NCBI GenBank assembly: GCA_023387935.1
Contig: JAEWHG010000147.1
Coordinates: 1-13,870, forward strand
Direction: 5' to 3'
Source: Bacillota bacterium
GTDB lineage: Bacteria > Bacillota > Clostridia > Peptostreptococcales > Natronincolaceae
Length of the DNA: 13,870 bases
Positions 13,109 to 13,870 of this stretch are shown piece by piece; position 1 is the stretch's first letter, and every line of letters begins with the position of its first letter. The notes under the pieces were generated by a model. It saw only the letters and a list, made by a program, of their open reading frames with translations, did not search any database and was not told the origin of the DNA. Made by a program: the position numbers and the translations under genes.

Positions 13109-13858
13109 TTATATTTCTGTGATGATTTTACCAACAGTAGCAACATATACAACAAATTGATTTTCACCATCTAAATTAAGCAGACTGTTAATTTCATCAT
13201 CGTCAAAAGCTGCTATAGCACAAACTCCACTATTCATAGTTTGAGATGATAAGTAAAGATTCTGACATACATGACCTGCGTCTAAATGCAAATATCTGTA
13301 TCCTCTTTCTCCATATCTCCACTTCATTCTATATAAATCTGCACTCCAAATAAAGGTTACAGCACTGTTATTGATAAAATCTTGTCTCAAACAACTGTCA
13401 CTTATTTTTTTAGCTATATTAGAGTCTAGATTCACTTCCATAAGTTTATGCGAACTAGCTATATATCTATATAAACCTGACTTTATACCTTCTACCTTAT
13501 TTATTAATAAATAAGTTTCAAAAGCATGTCTTGCGCCTGCTGATGGAACTGTCCTTATAGTGGCCGGTCTTGAAGTAATCTGCTTTACACCCTGAGTACA
13601 CCATAAAAGATATGAAAGTTCTTCTATGCTTAATTTTTTATCTGCATATTTTCTTAAGCTTTTCCTGCTTTCTATTGCTACTTTTAAATCTAAGCTTTTA
13701 ACTTTTATATTTTCCACAACTGGCAGATCTATTAATACAGCATCAGGATCATACTTTAATTCCAAATCTGGCTGAGGTAATCCTTTGTTTTGATCTGATT
13801 CCTCTAAATATTTATACTTTGTTTTTTCCATAAATTCCTTTCCAATCCCACTAGTCAT
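13109..13858 (-). CDS. SagB/ThcOx-type FMN nitroreductase
   Basis: 249 aa. The N-terminal stretch GIGKEFMEKTKYKYL...SDQNKGLPQP (4-30) and the nitroreductase fold that follows are typical of the SagB-type oxidoreductases: RKSLRKY (65-71) and PSAGARHAFE (105-114) contact FMN, then GERGYRYLHLDAGHVCQNLYL (183-203, split by eye) and YVATVGK near the end. SagB proteins oxidise azolines to azoles in peptide natural products, but many stand-alone members have no peptide cluster and their substrate is unknown. None of the partner genes (cyclodehydratase, precursor peptide) is visible in this window. ATG 13858 is chosen because GGAGG (13870-13866) is 7 nt upstream, whereas ATG 13864 is almost adjacent to it. 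Confidence 0.88.
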   Translation of the reverse strand: MTSGIGKEFMEKTKYKYLEESDQNKGLPQPDLELKYDPDAVLIDLPVVENIKVKSLDLKVAIESRKSLRKYADKKLSIEELSYLLWCTQGVKQITSRPATIRTVPSAGARHAFETYLLINKVEGIKSGLYRYIASSHKLMEVNLDSNIAKKISDSCLRQDFINNSAVTFIWSADLYRMKWRYGERGYRYLHLDAGHVCQNLYLSSQTMNSGVCAIAAFDDDEINSLLNLDGENQFVVYVATVGKIITEI

Positions 13859-13870
13859 TGTCATTCCTCC

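Noticed and set aside
1..13870. Defence system, prophage or mobile island, considered because of the S24-like regulator and the nucleotidyltransferase.
   Set aside because: No integrase, transposase, phage structural, restriction or CRISPR genes; the neighbours are ordinary metabolic and stress genes.

Overview
The window looks like a low-GC Firmicutes genome, most likely an anaerobic clostridium. Supporting signs are the strongly AT-rich DNA, purine-rich AGGAGG ribosome binding sites, frequent TTG starts, a CIRCE heat-shock operator, the glycerol-3-phosphate antiterminator GlpP and several clostridial gene families. The species cannot be named from the sequence. Every gene I can support lies on the minus strand, so transcription runs from high to low coordinates and the description below follows that order.

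13864-11964: a SagB-type nitroreductase (ribosome binding site at the window edge), a small four-helix membrane protein of unknown function, and a CGGC-like protein whose name-giving cysteines are replaced. The CGGC-like gene has a perfect TGTGA-N6-TCACA operator placed as in a class II CRP/FNR-activated promoter. A 735-bp gene-poor stretch follows (11963-11228). It holds a 77-nt foldback element flanked by near-identical direct repeats, and a leader with two hairpins and two candidate promoters.

11227-7395: a TRAP transporter operon, dctP (lipoprotein binding protein) - intercistronic terminator - dctQ - dctM - HAD-IIA phosphatase. The HAD gene starts 26 nt after dctM, so the phosphatase is probably tied to the imported carboxylate.

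7267-2600: a glycerol-3-phosphate block. glpP has its own promoter, overlapped by a perfect palindrome. Next come a strong promoter and a long hairpin terminator that fits a GlpP-controlled switch. Four tightly spaced genes follow: a GlpA-like FAD dehydrogenase with a BFD [2Fe-2S] domain, a pyridine-nucleotide/FAD oxidoreductase, a DUF1667 Cys4 protein and MgtC. The unit ends at a 15-bp stem terminator (2425-2469). In the proposed scheme GlpP binds G3P, lets RNA polymerase pass the terminator, and the three redox proteins oxidise G3P and hand electrons on. No glycerol kinase or facilitator lies in the window.

2179-1: single genes, namely a small nucleotidyltransferase-fold protein, a DUF2500 membrane protein with a histidine cluster, an XRE/S24-like regulator that has lost the autoproteolysis residues, and the first nine codons of htpG behind a near-consensus promoter and a perfect CIRCE.

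There are no rRNA or tRNA genes, CRISPR arrays, transposases or phage modules. I found no clear new multi-gene system. The best leads are the 77-nt element, the CRP/FNR-controlled CGGC-like gene, the GlpP switch and the TRAP/HAD operon beside the glp block.
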